Assembly: GCF_021130785.1 (NCBI RefSeq)
Contig: NC_060208.1
Span: 50,408,501 to 50,472,500 of the forward strand
DNA from: Homalodisca vitripennis
Lineage: Eukaryota; Arthropoda; Insecta; Hemiptera; Cicadellidae
Direction: 5' to 3'
DNA: 64,000 nucleotides
Every line of letters starts with the position of its first letter. Within the stretch, counting starts at the first letter, position 1. The notes beneath the pieces were generated by a model that worked only from the letters and a program-made list of their open reading frames with translations, had not been told where the DNA came from and searched no databases. The translations under genes and the position numbers were made by a program. This document shows, in pieces, positions 12,428-26,062 of the stretch.

Positions 12428-12999
12428 CTATGCAAAGCTGGACCAGCAGCACCAGTAGTCCTCGCTCTCCAACATCCGGTCACAGACCGTGCCCACCGAT
12501 ATCATACCGAAAGTTTGAGCCACTTCAAGGCAGGGCCTTTCCCAATGCGGGCAACGGAAGAAAGTGTGTTCCGCGTCGTCGGGAATGCCTGAGCAATAAA
12601 TGCAATCCGGCGAAACGGCCTTGCCCATTCGGTGTAGGTACAACCGGAAGTAGCCGTGACCACTCAAATACATTGTGAGGTAGTAATCTACCTCGCCATA
12701 CCGCCGTTCTACCCACGGTTGGACTTGTTTGATAAGTCTGGCAGTCCAACGTCCACGGGTGTTTAGTTGCCAGCTGTTTTGCCATTTCTGGTACGTTCGA
12801 AAGTCCTCCTCAGTCCTTGCAGTGTCCTTGCCGATTTCGCCTTGTCGCTGATAAATTGCCTTCCTCTCCCCTGCCAAAAAGCTTGACGGGGCGACTGCAG
12901 CAATAACCAGGACGGCAGGCTGAGACACTGTACGGTAGGCGGAACACACCCGGAGCGCCGCTTGACGCTGTACCCAGGCGATCCGTATCCGATAAAATT
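12428..12999 (-). pseudogene. LINE C-terminal region with CCHC zinc knuckle
   Basis: The frame 12428-12949 reads VCSAYRTVSQPAVLVIA, then WVERRYGEVDYYLTMYLSGH and the knuckle C-X2-C-X8-H-X4-C (CIYCSGIPDDAEHTFFRC), typical of the C-terminus of R1/LOA/I-type LINE polyproteins. It ends in a stop at 12428, which looks like the natural C-terminus. Roughly 40-60 residues expected between this piece and the RT connection are missing at the filler sequence (13000-13068). Confidence 0.85.
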
Positions 13000-13068
13000 C
13001 AATATTTAGTTACCATCTTAGTTATCTATTTAGTTACCATCTGCTAAGATCTATTTAGAACCATCTTA
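13000..13068. repeat. AT-rich filler with a short repeat at a LINE deletion joint
   Basis: Three imperfect copies of TATTTAG(TT/AA)CCATCT lie exactly where LINE coding sequence is missing. It is AT-rich inside a GC-rich element, as expected of filler DNA left by end-joining repair. Confidence 0.6.
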
Positions 13069-13921
13069 GAGGCCTTGTCCGCTGTACGGAAAATTTGGTC
13101 CCTCCAAGTCAGCTTATTATCCACGAAGACGCTAAGGTATTTTGCGGCTCGCGTGGTCTGGACCATTACATCTCCCACTCTTAATGGGACGACGGTGTCG
13201 ATTCGTTTCTTAGTCAAAATCACGATCTCTGTTTCGCTCAAAGCAAGTAACAGGCCGTGATTTTCCATCCATCTGTTACAACTCGCATGACCTGGTTCAG
13301 TTTAAGCTAGGCCATTTCCACGTTGCGTGCAGCAATTAGGGCTGTGACGTCGTCGGCGTACCCAACTAAAATCGTTTCCTCCTGCATCTCGGACCTAAGG
13401 AGGCTGTCGTAAGCAACGTTCCTGAGATCCGGGCCTAAGATGGAACCTTGTGCGGCACCGGAAGTGACATCCACCGTGCGCGGTCCGTCTTTCATCTCGT
13501 AAATAAGATCGGATCTCTCGCATCGGAGGTAGTCTTCTATTAGCCTCCGCATATATGCCGGGATGCGAAAGGTGTTATGCAACGCGTGCAGCATATCAAC
13601 CCATCTCGCCGAGTTAAAGGTGTTCTTGAAATCAAGCGTAACAATAAGCACTACTCTGCGGGATAAACGGTTATAGCTCTCGGCTCTGTTCACCGCTTGC
13701 TGCACCTCTCCGATTGCGTCGATTGTTGATCGTCCCTTACTGAAGCCGTATTGACGCCGGGACAATTCACCAGCAGCTTCCACGGCGGAACTCAGTCGTG
13801 CACGAATCAACTTCTCGAAAAGTTCACCTGCCGTGTCCAACATACAAAAAGGCCTGTAGGACGACGGCGTATCGGGATCACCTTTCCCCTTGCTAATTAT
13901 TACTAGCCTGGCAATTTTCAC
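13044..13921 (-). pseudogene. LINE reverse transcriptase remnant
   Basis: 13307-13921 keeps most RT motifs: RLVIISKGKGDPDTPSSYRP, the ARLSSAVEAAGELSRRQYGF region with FSKGRST, motif A VTLDFKNTFNSARW, motif B AAQGSILGPDL and the catalytic GYADD at 13349-13363. The palm continues in another frame at 13044-13268 (LLLALSETEIVILTKKRI, AAKYLSVFVD, the connection region). A frameshift near 13270-13306 separates the two. The enzyme would copy LINE RNA at the nicked target; this copy is broken. Confidence 0.9.
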
Positions 13922-14164
13922 TAGGAGAAAGAAACACCATATTGGTTAGACAGGCGTTATACATATTTAGCAGGAGCCGGGGATTGATGTGGAATACCTT
14001 TTTAAAGGCCTCACTAGGAATTCTATCGGGGCCGGAAGCTTAGTCGCTCTTCAGGGAGCGAACGGCCATTTCCAACTCCTCGTTGCTGAAGAGAGGAAAG
14101 TCCAAAAGAGACTTGTGAGTGTAGCGGATGGTTCGGGAACAGAGATATAACGATCCTTTCCATG

Positions 14165-14620
14165 TTAGCCCCCTCCATAACAGAAGGTGGAGTGCGGGCG
14201 CTGAGTCTCCGGAAGCCGGAAGGTAGGTGTGTCGCCCTCGTTGAGAACGACAAGCCCGGCCCTGGCAGGAAAGTCCAGGATATATTTTCCCCGGGAGTTA
14301 GTATAGGGCATTCCCCACTCGACATCACTCGCGTTCAAATCTCCGCCTACGATGATGTGCCCATTGGTGTCAAGCACACGCTCTCCCAAACGATCGATTT
14401 TGCTACGGAAGTCCTGAATGGCCTCGTTGGGAGTGAGGTAACAACTAAAAAATGTCACGTCCCTACACTTTACCCAGGTAAAACCGCGGCCGCATCCATG
14501 ACTTCGCACTGGTGTTTTTGCATTGTTTCGCGCCCAGAATGCAGCGGTACCAGTCTGTCGGGAAACCAGGACAGTTTGTCCCTATTCCAATAATGCTCGC
14601 TAACTAAAAGCGCATCAACA
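14165..14620 (-). pseudogene. LINE endonuclease domain remnant
   Basis: This is the apurinic/apyrimidinic endonuclease that nicks target DNA for LINE insertion. The main frame runs through GTAAFWARNN (upstream of the first Met), CYLTPNEAIQDFRSKID, the hallmark GGDLNASDVEWG and NSRGKYILDF. The N-terminal third is missing. The piece at about 14560-14620 (LLVSEHYW, DKLSWFPD) is in another frame, so there is a frameshift near 14560. The end of the domain (about 14023-14165) shifts frame again. Frames on the opposite strand here are shadows. Confidence 0.85.
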
Positions 14621-14625
14621 CAGAC

Positions 14626-17600
14626 ATGTTAAGCAATTGCAACTAGATACCTTGGACCCTCAGATATGTAACAGCTTGTTGGAGTGCTAATCATCATTTA
14701 AGCAACTTCAGCGCAACATACGAATTACTTTTTAAATTTTGTGTACGCTCATATTATGCCTTAATTTATTTGACAGCTGAAGAAAAGAATTGATTCAAAT
14801 GCATAAAGCATAGTGTAAAGAACCATTAATTGTGGCAACTTCTTGGAAACCATTTAATCTTTCAAGACTTTATACTCAGAAGGAAATGCGAGGTTAAATG
14901 TTTGTGTTACTCTGAAAGTTGAAAGATCTGAAGAAATAACAACTTGTACTCGTAGTATAATCTTCCCTATTTTTAAGGATTCTATAATGATTTGAAGATG
15001 GTTCGGTTAATTTAATCGTTAAGAAACATTTCTAAGAGTACTACTATTTGGTATACAGTTTTTACTCCTTCATAGGTCGCTGATTGTTTTAAAAATTCAC
15101 GTATATTAACAACACAATATGTAGAACAATCCAAGTTTGTGTTATTAATTAACCATCTTAAAACCTTCATTCGTGACATGCTAAATGAAAATAAGTATTC
15201 TCATAACACAACAAGTAAGGGCTTGTGCCGCAGTCAATATGTTTAACAAATGTGAAAATAAACACCTAGTATAATAATGTTGTTAACTTGAAATGATACC
15301 TGAATTCGTTGCTTTATGTTGACGTTAGTTTTTGAGACTTAGGTAGTTTGAATAGAATTAAGAAAATTATGATTTTTTAGTTGTACTTATGTTTTAAGGT
15401 ACCATTGGTAACGCTGTTTTAAATTGTTATACACCAACCATTACATGAAATGCAACATGTCAACGCGAGTACTTGCATTATAGAACGGTATTTGCAATTC
15501 TCCTCTATTCATGCTAAATAGATCAACAGAGTAGTTTAAAAACCACAAAATTATATACATACATAGCACTAATTAGCAACCCAGAAGAATAAAATTTGCC
15601 CTAATGAACTCGAAATTATAAAACTCTGAATAATTGCATCAAAAATCCAGCTGGAGTATCAATAAACATTATAAAAGATCAGGAATCGTGCGGGAAGAAG
15701 CATTCAGCTTTTCGTATACAATGTAGGAGTAGCAGGCTTCACTGACATTGCAATTAAAATTTAATTCTATGTATTATTTAATTCTCAATGTCCTGCGGAA
15801 AAAATGGCAGGCAATCATACAATAAAGAAAATTTTACTTCCCTGGGCAGACAAAAGAAACCTGTGTCAGTGTACTGAATAATAGTATGAATGACATGTAC
15901 CATCATAGAAATCATTCTTGTCTACGTAAAAAAGAAGTTTATTGCTAAATTTAAATTCCAAAGATGAAATCTTTCTTTATATATCTCGCTACATGATAGC
16001 CTACATTCATATTTTACATCATTACATTTCATAGCAGAACTAGAATAATACAAGCTCCGATAAGCAAGCGATAGTTGCTACAACCAAAGAGACGCTGAAC
16101 ATATATGAGAGACTGTCTCTAATATATGTTAGTTTTATTTCATGAATAAAACTGTTCAAATCTAAATTTTGTGTACACAGTGTGTTTAAAATTTTTTTTA
16201 TCCTCCTATTTTCTAGTTGTCATTATTGTTACGCTTAAAACCTATGTAAAGATATTTCCTATCGTTCAGCCGAATTCATCCACCACCATCGTCCTCAGTG
16301 TTGCCTAAATATAAATAAGGATTTATAACAAACTTTCAAGTCAATTTCCAAGGTCAGTTCATTTTGAGATACCGTGCGACAAATAGAGACATATAAGTAC
16401 GAATGAAATTTCTTCAGCCCCTTGCTTGATAGGTTCCGCTAAAGCCCAGCCAATTATGTATTGTTGTCAAAATAAAATAACACGTACCAATCTACCAATT
16501 ACCTATTTGGAATAAGTTTCACCTAACCATTTAGTTATAGCTTGTTATTGACAGTTGAAGACATGAACGTGATATTTATATTCCGTCGTAAATAACAGGT
16601 GTTTAGCACTGTTTTATTGATTTAACCAGATATTTTAAATATTTAAATAGTTGTGTTAAAATGATTTAAATATTTTATAAAATAACTGCAATAAGAGGAC
16701 AGGTTTCAATTATGAAGTTATGCTCACTTCAGAGAGGAATTGTAAAGTTTTTATAAGCCGGTCAGTGAAGCCAAACTTGCTGATGGAACTTCATTTAGCT
16801 GGTGGAACTTTCCCAGACGGAGATGAGATTTACTATGGCGGAAATATCTTCCTAAATTAACTAACTTTCAAGAGTATTTAAAGGAACGTTTTAGTTAATA
16901 TGATTTCTTAATATCAAGAATTTGTCTTATTTGTTATTTCATATATACGCTAGCCATTCACAGGACAAATAGGGTCAGTTAAAATTATATGTGTCGAAAA
17001 CTATCAATTTTGATACCATATTTTACATCCTAACTAATTTTTCTGTTATGTTTTTTTCTAATTATTCCGATAAAAATTTAAACTATCTGTAAGAATCGTA
17101 TATTTGTAATATTGTTTTTAAATTTGTGGCCATCTTTCTTGGAAATAAATCTTGACATATTGTCTCAGTACAGGTAAATAAATCTCAAAAATTTGGGCTG
17201 AAAACAATATGTATTATTATCAGATAAAATTTTAATATTTGCTTTGGGTGAGAACTTTTAACCTACTAATATTTTAGGACTCCTATATAATTCTATTATC
17301 TTCCAACACTGATATATGGACAATAACCAGTATAGTTGTATATTTTGAATTGGACTGGGATTTTTAATATCCTAGTTCTCTGAGCACTTCCTTTATATCA
17401 TTATTCCGATTGTCTTTTAAAATTTGATTGTTTCCTTATAATTAAAGCAATATCACTAGGCACTTGGCTTACATTTATGTAATTTTATAACCATATTAAA
17501 CTAGTAATTTTTATTGTATTATAATATTTATTTTTCCAATTCAACAATATGACTCCAAACCTGTATCAAAGGCAATAAAATAAATTAAAAATAACGTGGG

Positions 17601-20600
17601 ATAAACGCAACACTCAAATTAAGTGTTTTTATATTCGTACAAGTACTTAGAATTTTGCCGATAGAATTGATATTCATGACTTGTGATGATATATGAATAA
17701 CTAATATTGAAGAACATATATACATAAATAGATGCGAAAAAGTCTGTTCGGTACGAAAAGAAGTACTTCCGGTGAGCTTGATACTCTCATAAAGGCACTC
17801 TTCATGTACATAATGTTTTATTTAATTTGGAAATTCATAAAAAATAATATAGTTTTTATAAGATTTACATGCCTATTTCAACCCATATTCGTGGCTTATC
17901 TTCATAAAAATACTTGTTTTTCTATTTATTTAATGAGGTACGTGTGTAAAAATTGTATCTTTACAGAATATCGGAAATCACAAAAAGATAAGATAGTTCT
18001 ATTAGAGAATACAATCGCATTTCAGCACTTAGATTTGAATGAACAATACTACTTTTTGTATAACGAGAGCATGAAGCATATGTGTTTCAAATGAACCCTT
18101 TTCGATTGAAAAGTTGAAATTCTTCTAATGATTGCTACACTATTTTAACCCCTATGGGTGGTTCATCTTTATCAAAACTATTTCATTAGTTTTTTGCAAA
18201 ATTTTCAATACATGATTATTCTTGCAATGTTCAAGTAAAATGTTCTATTTGTGAGAAATTTAATCAATAAAAAATAAATACCACAACTTTAATATGGAAA
18301 CTAATAAAACCTACCGACATTTTTTAAATTTCCTGTTCATCAGCTTATTGTAAACGACAGGCATCATGGTACTTGCATAAAATACTAGGCCTATACTATT
18401 ATATCCTTAAACACACAGACACACACATGCAGGTGGTAAATTAAGTCCTCATAGCCTGGATACATTTCAAACGAATTGAGATATCTTCACCATTCTAATA
18501 TTTAATCAATACTTTTTTGGGGAGTGTTTGGAGGATAAATAATTCCTCTCACTCTTTTAAAAGGGGGGCGAAAAAGGGTAACTTTAAAATTTGAAATTGC
18601 AATACCTATCTTGTGATGTGTTTTTTTCTAAAAAAATTTATGGGTAACTATACCCTTAAATTGTAATACCATGTAGAAAAAGATACGTCATACCAAAACT
18701 ATGCACACCATAAATATTAGATACTACGTAAAGGGACAAGTGGGGTTTCTAAAAGTCTTACAGAAAGATATCCCGCATGCATCGCGTTGATATTCCGAAG
18801 AAACTGGCATTGTTCCTACAGATGTTTGCGCTATTTACCCATAACTTTTGTCAGGAAAATTCTAATCACAAGATTGGGATTGCAATTTGAAATTTTAAAG
18901 TTACCACCTTAAATCTATTGTGTGTTATAATAGTTTATTATTTTACAGGTTATATAAAAAAGTAACTAATATGCCGAGTCCAAGCACCGACCTCGAGTAG
19001 TTAACTTTAGTTTTATGCCAAATATTATGTGTTCCATATTTCTCTGTCTATGTCAATTATAGTTGGTAATTCCAATAAAAGTACCTATTTAATCAGGCTT
19101 GATAGAGGATGTGAATAAAAGCATTTTTTGTCCAGTACATATGGAGTTACAAATTTTTTGTTTCCGACAAAATTGAGAAATTTTTAAGCGCCTCATTGTA
19201 TGCAACTTATCATACTTGATACACTTATCATTATATCTCAAAATATATTCATGGCTAGAAGTAGACACGTTAGTTAAGGGATATACAGAGAAATAATACT
19301 GTGCAAATTGACTTCGTTTTGTGTAAAAGTGAAGTTAAAATGTATTCTTATTGTTTTTAGAAACATAAAATAAATAATGGTATGTTTAAATGGTTACATC
19401 CTATTTAACAACGATTCTTTACTACCTACTCCAATTATGAATAATAAACAAAGAAACTAACTAAATATTCAAGAACATATGGATATAGTAAATGAAAGAG
19501 ACATAGAGAACATCCAGAATTGCTTCTAGCTATGGAGAAGTATTACTATGCTTTTTGGTAAAAAAGGAATGCATCACTACATAAATTTAGATTTTATTAA
19601 TGTAAATAGTGTGCTTAAGATAACCGTTATTCGTCAAATCTAAATTAGTAACTGTAAACGTTATATATACCAAATCCCAGGGCTTACACTGTCATTTAAT
19701 CTAGCCAATAGCTTGACAGAGCTAATGATGGTGTCAGTAATGTGACAGAGATAGTAGCTGTCACGTAATTTGCGGTTGATTTCACACAGTTACCGGACGA
19801 GCTTTACCAAACGTAATTAGTTTTGAATAACCACATTGATACTTAACCAATAGCAGAGGTAAAGTTATTAAAGGAAGTGAGCACAGACAGCAAATTTTAC
19901 TTTATCTTCCCACGTGAACATAGTGATGGTCGCTAGATATAAGGTTAGAAATATTCAAATACAGTCAATAGAGCATAAATAAAAAAAAGTCATACTTGTG
20001 TTTGTTACTATTTAGTCCTTTTCCAGTAAAGAATAATTTGTATTTTATTTTGTTTTATAACATTTTTTATTTTATTGGTGCATTATATCAGTTAAAGTAA
20101 AAGACCACCCAACAATTTTAACTTAACTTTTGAACATAAAATTAGATTGGGCGATCGTTCAAAACTAATCATTATTATTTTATGGTTTTATGAGACCTTC
20201 AAATGTAATCACATGGGGTTTTAAGTTCTCATATATTACAAAAACCAAAACTTCTAATCTTATAGCGTCCTCCCTTTAGATATTACGTAATATATACATT
20301 GATTTACATAGGTACATGGATTTTCGGGACAACTATTATGTTCCAATCGCTCACTTTTAACTGCTGAAAGCAATATAATATAGGCCTAACTATGAGCCAA
20401 TGGTCAATTAAAATAGATTTAACAAGACCAACTTGGAAAGCATATGTTGGATCAACTTTGCCTCATAAAATGAGGCACCCCTTTTACATAAGCTACTTCA
20501 GACGTTGATAGTATTTTATTTTTTCAACACTAGTAGCACAATGTTTTGTCTATGTTTACTAGTATGGAGCATTGGAAAAAAGGTTTATTTAAAAATTATA

Positions 20601-22162
20601 TTGGAAAATGTTGCATTCGTTTATACTAGTGATAGTACAATATGTAGAATAGATTTAAATCAGTAATAAAAAATCACTTTTTTAGTTACTTTTTGGTTTC
20701 ATAAATCCTAAATCTGTTGATTTACTGTTTAAAATATGTGTACTTATCGTGCATTGTTTAAACGATTTTATTCAAAGATAATCTAACTAAAGTGAATGTT
20801 GGTTCACCTAATGTTTTAGCCTCAGACCCAAACATAATATAACTTTAGTCTTGTGGCAAATGACTTGTGGCAAATGAATTGTGGTAAAAACAAATTAGTT
20901 GTTTTTGTATTTAAAGAGATTTTCCAATCGTTAATAAAACATACTCATATTTAGATTTATAGATATACGTAGACAAACACATTTGTGAAACAAAATAAAC
21001 TGTATTTGCATTTAAATTCCCATTCTATTAGTGGTGTTAAAACTATCTAATTATTATTATTCTAAAGTTTACCAGTATTAAACAGACGTTGATAAATTTA
21101 ACGAACTATACTAATAGATTAATGTAATATTCTACATAAATGTGTCTAGTAAATTTAAATGTTGAATCATAAGTTTACAACAGAGCATTCTCCTTTTTCT
21201 CTCTAGTTTCCAACGAGTCAACAATATACCACAAATAATGAGGTTCATAGAAATTTTAAATTATATACTAATAAACATGTAATCGAAATAAGCAAGTTGA
21301 AAGTTATACAGTACTATAGAAACCTTTGTAGAATAAATCATTAAATAGAAACATTATTTAATATATTCAAACATCATCAAATGTTATGAATTGTCCATGC
21401 AAGAACGATGGTGTTAGATAGATCAATGTTTTAATTTCAACATATGGAATGTTAAATGAATTTTATTGAAGCAGTATGTTCCAAGTCAGTTTAAAGCCTG
21501 GGAGTGTTTATCAAACTTGTTTAGTTCTATTACCTGTATTGCTCTATTTTATTCTCAGTACGTCACGCATAATCTTTAACATAGATTTTAAAATCTTAAT
21601 GCGTCGCCATTATTAACATTCCTGTATACTTATTAATAGTTATATTTACCGCTCCTTTTGGTAATATTTTAATTTGTCGTAATATTTTAATTAGTCGTAA
21701 TATTTATCTGTTGTCAATATCGATGTTGGCTGCTTTAGTTTCTTATTTTGCCTTATTATGTTAAATTTTAGCTGCGTTATAAAAAATCAAACAGAAACTT
21801 GTCTTTGCAATGCCTTGTTTTAATTACCTATCTTAAAAGTAGTTGTATATAGTAAGTAATGAGGTGGAACGAACATGCAAGAAATATTCGAAAAAGACTA
21901 CTTTTTACAATGTGGAAATCAGAAATATATTTAACTTTTTTAATGCAAGAAGAAGCTAACTCGTCTCTCGACTTAATTAAAAGTTTAGGTCAAGATGGTG
22001 TAGCTGTCAGGACAGTCTGCGTTCTTCTTCCTCGAGAACTGTTTCGGATATCTAAGTATAAACTTGAAATGAGGTAGGGAATTACTTGAACTATAATCAT
22101 AGTTTCATCTCAATAGTATGAAATTATAAGACTCTTAATACAATTTAAAATTTTAATCAGTA
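14626..22162. other. AT-rich non-coding stretch
   Basis: No gene or mobile element recognised on either strand. The longest frame, 17732-18094 (+, 120 codons), has an AT-driven composition rich in F, I, K, N and Y and no motif I recognise. Two short perfect hairpins occur (GTGACAG/CTGTCAC near 19750; TGCCTCAT/ATGAGGCA near 20459). Nothing else is supportable. Confidence 0.5.
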
Positions 22163-22283
22163 TAAAATAATCGCTAGATGTGAATAAGTAATTAGAGTTC
22201 TTAATCATAAATTGGATTTGGGTCAGGAGATTGGTTAAGTTATTCTTACTTGGAAGGTATTATATCAAGCTAGACATCTGTAG
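22163..22283. repeat. Isolated copy of the 106-bp repeat
   Basis: The sequence from CTAGATGTGAATAAGTAATT through TTGGGTCAGGAGATTGG to TTATATCAAGCTAGA is nearly identical to the units arrayed in tandem at 27984-28313, 5.8 kb away. A dispersed single copy plus a tandem block suggests a mobile or recombinationally spread unit. Confidence 0.85.
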
Positions 22284-22494
22284 TAAAAATCTCATATAGT
22301 TATAATCAGCTTTTAATATTAACACTTTTCTAATTTAAATTTTATCAACTTTAAAATTTTTAATAGCCAAACCGGTGATTGCGCTTTTGTAATAAAATGT
22401 TGTAGTTATAATAACATTTTATTTGATACTAAAGCCATAGTACTTTCTAAAGAATACAACGCAGAAAATGTACCCATCTTCTTTACGTATTTAT

Positions 22495-22600
22495 TTGTTC
22501 TATAACTTTCACGTTTTCATCATGATTACCTATGAGACCAATGCAAGACCAATTTTTGAATTCTATGGAGTGACATGCACCAACATAAGCTTGCTTAACT
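22495..22600 (-). repeat. Dispersed repeat family 'GGTGCATGTCAC', reverse copy
   Basis: The reverse complement contains TTGGTGCATGTCACTCCATA, then ATTGGTCTCATAGGTAATCA, matching the forward copy at 11085-11330 in the same order. Confidence 0.6.
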
Positions 22601-25600
22601 TCCATAATAGTATTAATAATTGTTGCACTATATGTAATTAATCTGCCTGTTACATTTGTTAGCTGCACATAGTGATTTCAATGTACATGCTGGTTTTAAA
22701 TGACGATGGAAATGTTTAATATAGAAGACTACAATTCTATATTAAACCTCAATATGGAAAACCTCTGTACAATGGATCTTGTCCAAATTGAGTCTAAACC
22801 TTACCACCAATATACATACGTGAAGGGATGACGAGAGAAGAAAACCTACCTCAAAAGCTACGATTACATTTTTAATTTGAATATGTGCCGCGGTCGGATA
22901 ATTTACCGTGAGTCTTCTACACGTGGTAACTCTGAGTGGATATAGATAGTCAAATTCCGGTGAACCGTTTGTGTCTGACCGCCAACGGTTTTGTAGGTTG
23001 TGTTGTTAAAACGCCATGTTTAACGCTATGGATGTCGGTTGTTTTATTGCATTGTAGCTTACTTTATTTTCAAGCCATCTAGCATTTGTTTTCGTGACGT
23101 TTTAACAAAAACTTTAAATTAGCACCTAAGGTGAAATACGAGTAAAACTTTGAGTATCTACTAACTAATAAGTAGACTAACAGTGTTAGGCTGTTGTAAT
23201 ACATTAATCAAGCATAGTTTTCGGGCAGTGCGCGCACTAAGGTGAATAATCATTAGCCAAATAAAATATAGGTCTCTTTTTCCTAATTTAATTTTTCTTG
23301 TACTCATTTCGTAATATTTAGTTCAAAATCTTTGAGTATACTTATATTTATTATTGCAACATTTATTAAAATATCTTTCATATGAGAACCCCTTAGACTG
23401 CATTACCGTTGTCAGTCAGTCTATATGCTCCCTACTTGTATAAGTAATGAGTGTACCCGATGGTTTAGTGTACTATTTTGAACACTTACTCTTCGATTGT
23501 TTTGAAATACTGTGCCACGTTTTTACTAGTATTTACCAATATTTTAAATTCCATCATCCCTAATCTTTCCTCAAATCCGTTAACTCTCATTATTTGCATT
23601 CCTGTTTTTATAATCTTTCAGTGATCATAATCACACCACAAATGTTTTCCTAATATTTCATGTATAGTTTGTCTTATCCTTTCTTAGATCTCATTATCAA
23701 TGATCTACACTTTTTTTAACTCTTCCTGATTTCTTAACCTTAATCACCAAAGAGTAATAAATAGACTCTTTCTCATACCATACAATGTTCAATAGTTATA
23801 CATCGATTTCTCCTCTCTTCACGAGAACTGAGCAAATTACTTGACTACAACAAGGCCTAGCGCTATTAGACTCAATATCTCGTTAGAATGCAACGTAGGA
23901 TTAGTAGTTCCACGACGAGCAGTTCTTCTTGTTCTCAGCTTCAACACTGCAAACGGTATGTTAATGTATGTACATTATGTTAAATTGAATCGCACTGTGT
24001 AACACCATTAATATTTTCTAATTAATGCTTTATATGTGTGGTAAATATTTCATAGCAGAAATCTACTTGCGTAGACATGTATGTAAAATATTTCAGTAAA
24101 AGAAGTTTATTAAGTTAAATACTATGTGCACCATTTATGCTTAACTTGTGCATGATTAAAGCCATCATGTTATTATAAACATTACTAGCAAATCTTTGAT
24201 TAGTAATTGAAGAAATAGTCCTTTGAATAACTGATAAATATTTGTCTATAAGTTAATAGGTTACCTACCTAAGGGAAAGAGAATTTAATTACTCGATCAT
24301 TTGGCATTTGTTCAAGGCGATTCATGGAGTTGATTATTTTAGTAAAATTTGGACATATTATTATTATAAGTTTTTTTTATAATTATATTCATATTTCGAT
24401 AATGAGGAAATGATAGTACGTTGCTGTATATTTTTTGTGCCCACAAGCAAATTTAAAACAATATTTACAGGTACTTAGAACTTATAGGGGACAAATAACG
24501 TATTTGTCTCTTAAGAGGAAGTTATATTGAAATAACAAGAGGCTTCAAGAGCCACTCAGTCCTGAGAGATGCTAATTCGCACAGTACTCGCAGTTTCACT
24601 GAAGATAAATTTCATTAACTGCTTCTTACATTCCCTAGAGAATTTTATGTAAAAATTTAAGAGATTTAATAATAAACAAGACTTCATATACTTGAAAAAC
24701 GTTTCCTTTGAATGAATATTACAAAACAAAGTGAACAATTTCGTAGGAGAACTATTTTTGGATAAGCGTTAGCGAAAACTCGTGGGGCTGGAAAAGTCTG
24801 TATTAAAATTTATACTTATAAATTTGTAAGTAATATAATATTTTTACTTTTGAAAACTGTGCGTAACAATAACCAAAATGTGTTTATAACATTTTAATAT
24901 TTATTTTATTAAAGTTAAGTTTGGGTATTTAACTGGTGGTGGTTTTACACTATGAGGCCTATTGTATTAATAATGAAATTCCTTTAACATAGGTGGACTG
25001 ATTTTAATGAAATTTTTGTGCGTCTACAGGTGGATTCGAGAATGGTTCATATTTACAAATTTACGCAGTTAAAAATTACATTTAGAATATAAAAGATCAC
25101 ATTGTGGAATAACACTGTATGGAATTATTAAATAATAATGTTAATAAACAATTTTTATAATAATAATATTCAATTATTTTATTTTATTTTGGCTATGTAC
25201 TGGAGAAACAGCAATTAAGTAATGTAAATCTGATCAATACTAAACATTTCAAAATTTACTAAAAATTCAGAAAATATCATGTTAAAGGTCAATATGGTTT
25301 CCATGTGTCTGTGTTTACAAACTAAAAATAACTTAAAAACAATAGACACCTTTTTGGAGGAGCCATCATCATTTGTAAATGTTATAGAAAATACATGATA
25401 ATTTTAAATCAGTTTTTAGATTCTTAGTACATATTCACAAACACGTTCACTTTCCAATTTCAGATATTTATTTTTCAAATGTGTAAATAAATTCTGAAAC
25501 AAGAATCATTAATGGAAAATTATGCTGGATTCTTATAATATGCCGGCTTGTAATAATGAAAAAGTAACAAGGTCATATTAAATTACTTTTTTATTGTTAT

Positions 25601-26062
25601 GGACTGTATGAAATTACTGCTTCCAGACATTAAAAATTACATTCACCTGCTGTTTCCTTCATCAATCATGGAAATTGAATTCAACAGGGGTTAAAACCTT
25701 CAGCCGTGTCACCTTCCGAGGTTTTCAAGTCTGACAGTTCATTATAATTGCTACTGTCAAAGTAACTCTGCAACTCCAACACACTTACCGCTATAAAATA
25801 TTGCCGTCGTTAATTAAACAACTAAACTTTCTAAATTGGTTTTTATTGTGTTCAACAAAGTTAGCGTCAGGAACAACGTAACTTGTAAGACCAACCGCTT
25901 ATTTACTTTAATGACTTTGGAATATAATTGCTTTGAATGATATAGTTCGTTATTGTGCAACTAAAAATAAGTAGCTTTAGTACTTGTCGGATGGAGAAAA
26001 AATACTGAGATAGTAAATCATAAAGTTAATAAATCATAAGTACCTTGTTATGTATTAACTAC
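22601..26062. other. AT-rich non-coding stretch with an old repeat
   Basis: No gene recognised. About 25680-25830 resembles 28780-28910: both have a CAGCC/CAACC-type start, TCTGACAGTT, a shared ATTGCT..T block, a CTCTG(C/T)AACT match and an end in TTAATTAAAC. This is probably a strongly diverged dispersed repeat. Nothing else is supportable. Confidence 0.4.

Larger units (their letters stand above)
12163..14625 (-). mobile_element. Decayed, 5'-truncated APE-type LINE (R1/LOA-like)
   Basis: On the minus strand the order is endonuclease, reverse transcriptase, C-terminal zinc knuckle, about 250 bp of 3' UTR and a poly(A) tail (the T run at 12163-12178 on the plus strand). The GC content is far above the surroundings. 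Homology begins at about 14620 inside the endonuclease, so the copy is 5'-truncated, the usual result of incomplete target-primed reverse transcription. Frameshifts separate the parts and there is a deletion between RT and C-terminus at about 13000-13068. The R1/LOA assignment rests on the look of the RT and CCHC segments and is an inference. The copy cannot be active. Confidence 0.9.

Noticed and set aside
12430..14593. Plus-strand frames across the LINE (for example 14162-14593)
   Set aside because: Shadows of the GC-rich antisense LINE coding sequence.
17732..18094. 120-codon plus-strand frame as a possible gene
   Set aside because: AT-driven composition, no motif, no splice or start context, no neighbour support.
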